This document shows positions 63,890-64,000 of a stretch of 64,000 nucleotides of DNA, in pieces. Every line of letters starts with the position of its first letter. The first letter of the stretch is position 1. The notes beneath the pieces are model-generated. The model saw only the letters and a list, made by a program, of their open reading frames with translations. It was not told the origin of the DNA and did not search any database. A program made the translations under genes and the position numbers. Location: NCBI GenBank assembly GCA_002422865.1, contig DITN01000063.1:18199-82198 (forward strand), read 5' to 3'. The stretch is from Bacteroidetes bacterium UBA6183. GTDB lineage: Bacteria; Bacteroidota; Bacteroidia; UKL13-3.

Positions 63890-64000
63890 TTATTGCTTCA
63901 CAATCTTCACTGTACTTGTTTGTCCTTGCGAAGTAATACGCAGTAAATACAAAGCTGGGCTTAATGTTTTCACATCAATATTAAACTCGTTAGTTGCGTT
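63890..64000 (-). CDS. C-terminal end of a T9SS sorting-domain protein, 5' end beyond window
   Basis: The minus-strand frame open at the right edge encodes the last 36 residues of a protein: NATNEFNIDVKTLSPALYLL, then RITSQGQTSTVKIVKQ and a TAA at 63892-63890. The pattern of a hydrophobic/Asn strand, then SPALYLLRI, then a short Lys-rich end is that of type A T9SS sorting domains such as those at 15.7 kb and 42.7 kb. The identity of the rest cannot be known from the window. Confidence 0.82.
   Translation of the reverse strand, partial: NATNEFNIDVKTLSPALYLLRITSQGQTSTVKIVKQ

Overview
The window comes from an AT-rich member of the Bacteroidota, probably a gliding or surface-adhesive, free-living lineage. 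The evidence is the type IX secretion (T9SS) translocon gene sprA, four secreted proteins ending in T9SS C-terminal sorting domains (one cut by the right edge), a TonB-dependent receptor with a carboxypeptidase-like N-terminal domain, LytS/LytTR and propeller-type two-component systems, promoters of the TTTG-N19-TAnnTTTG type, and an absence of Shine-Dalgarno sequences. No rRNA, tRNA, CRISPR array or insertion sequence is visible.

Layout. 1-4869 (minus) is the N-terminal 1623 residues of a giant modular beta-helix surface protein, divergent from a response regulator/propeller-kinase pair (4987-8638). 8948-15753 is a two-gene unit ending in a 2115-residue T9SS adhesin with LamG, SUEL-lectin and HYR domains. 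15.8-26.6 kb carries housekeeping and cell-envelope genes: a DUF2200 protein, a fatty acid desaturase, urocanate hydratase, a T9SS serine hydrolase, a LytS/LytTR pair, a D-cysteine desulfhydrase-like enzyme and a LysM glucosaminidase.

26.7-39.6 kb is an accessory block bounded on both sides by copies of the same structured intergenic repeat. It holds, on the minus strand, a retron: a DnaB-like helicase gene, then 14 nt later an msr-msd-like ncRNA framed by perfect 11-bp inverted repeats, then a reverse transcriptase with the retron NAxxH and VTG motifs. On the plus strand follow a translationally coupled four-gene membrane module (TM2, DUF2752, DUF4870-like, M48 peptidase), a lipoprotein, a His-Xaa-Ser modification system (short HxsA-like substrate, HxsD, radical SAM enzymes HxsB and HxsC), and a pair of overlapping genes, the second HEPN-like. 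The retron with a DnaB-like partner is the best candidate for an undescribed system. The His-Xaa-Ser locus is a known but biochemically little-understood peptide-modification system.

39.8-64 kb returns to core genes: a DsbD-like reductase, gmhA, a T9SS alpha/beta hydrolase lacking the usual nucleophile, a TonB receptor, an MBL hydrolase, ruvA-sprA, a GNAT acetyltransferase divergent from class I aldolase, accD, rpsO and pnp, and the tail of another T9SS protein at the right edge.

All calls rest on reading the sequence and remembered family motifs; no database search was run.
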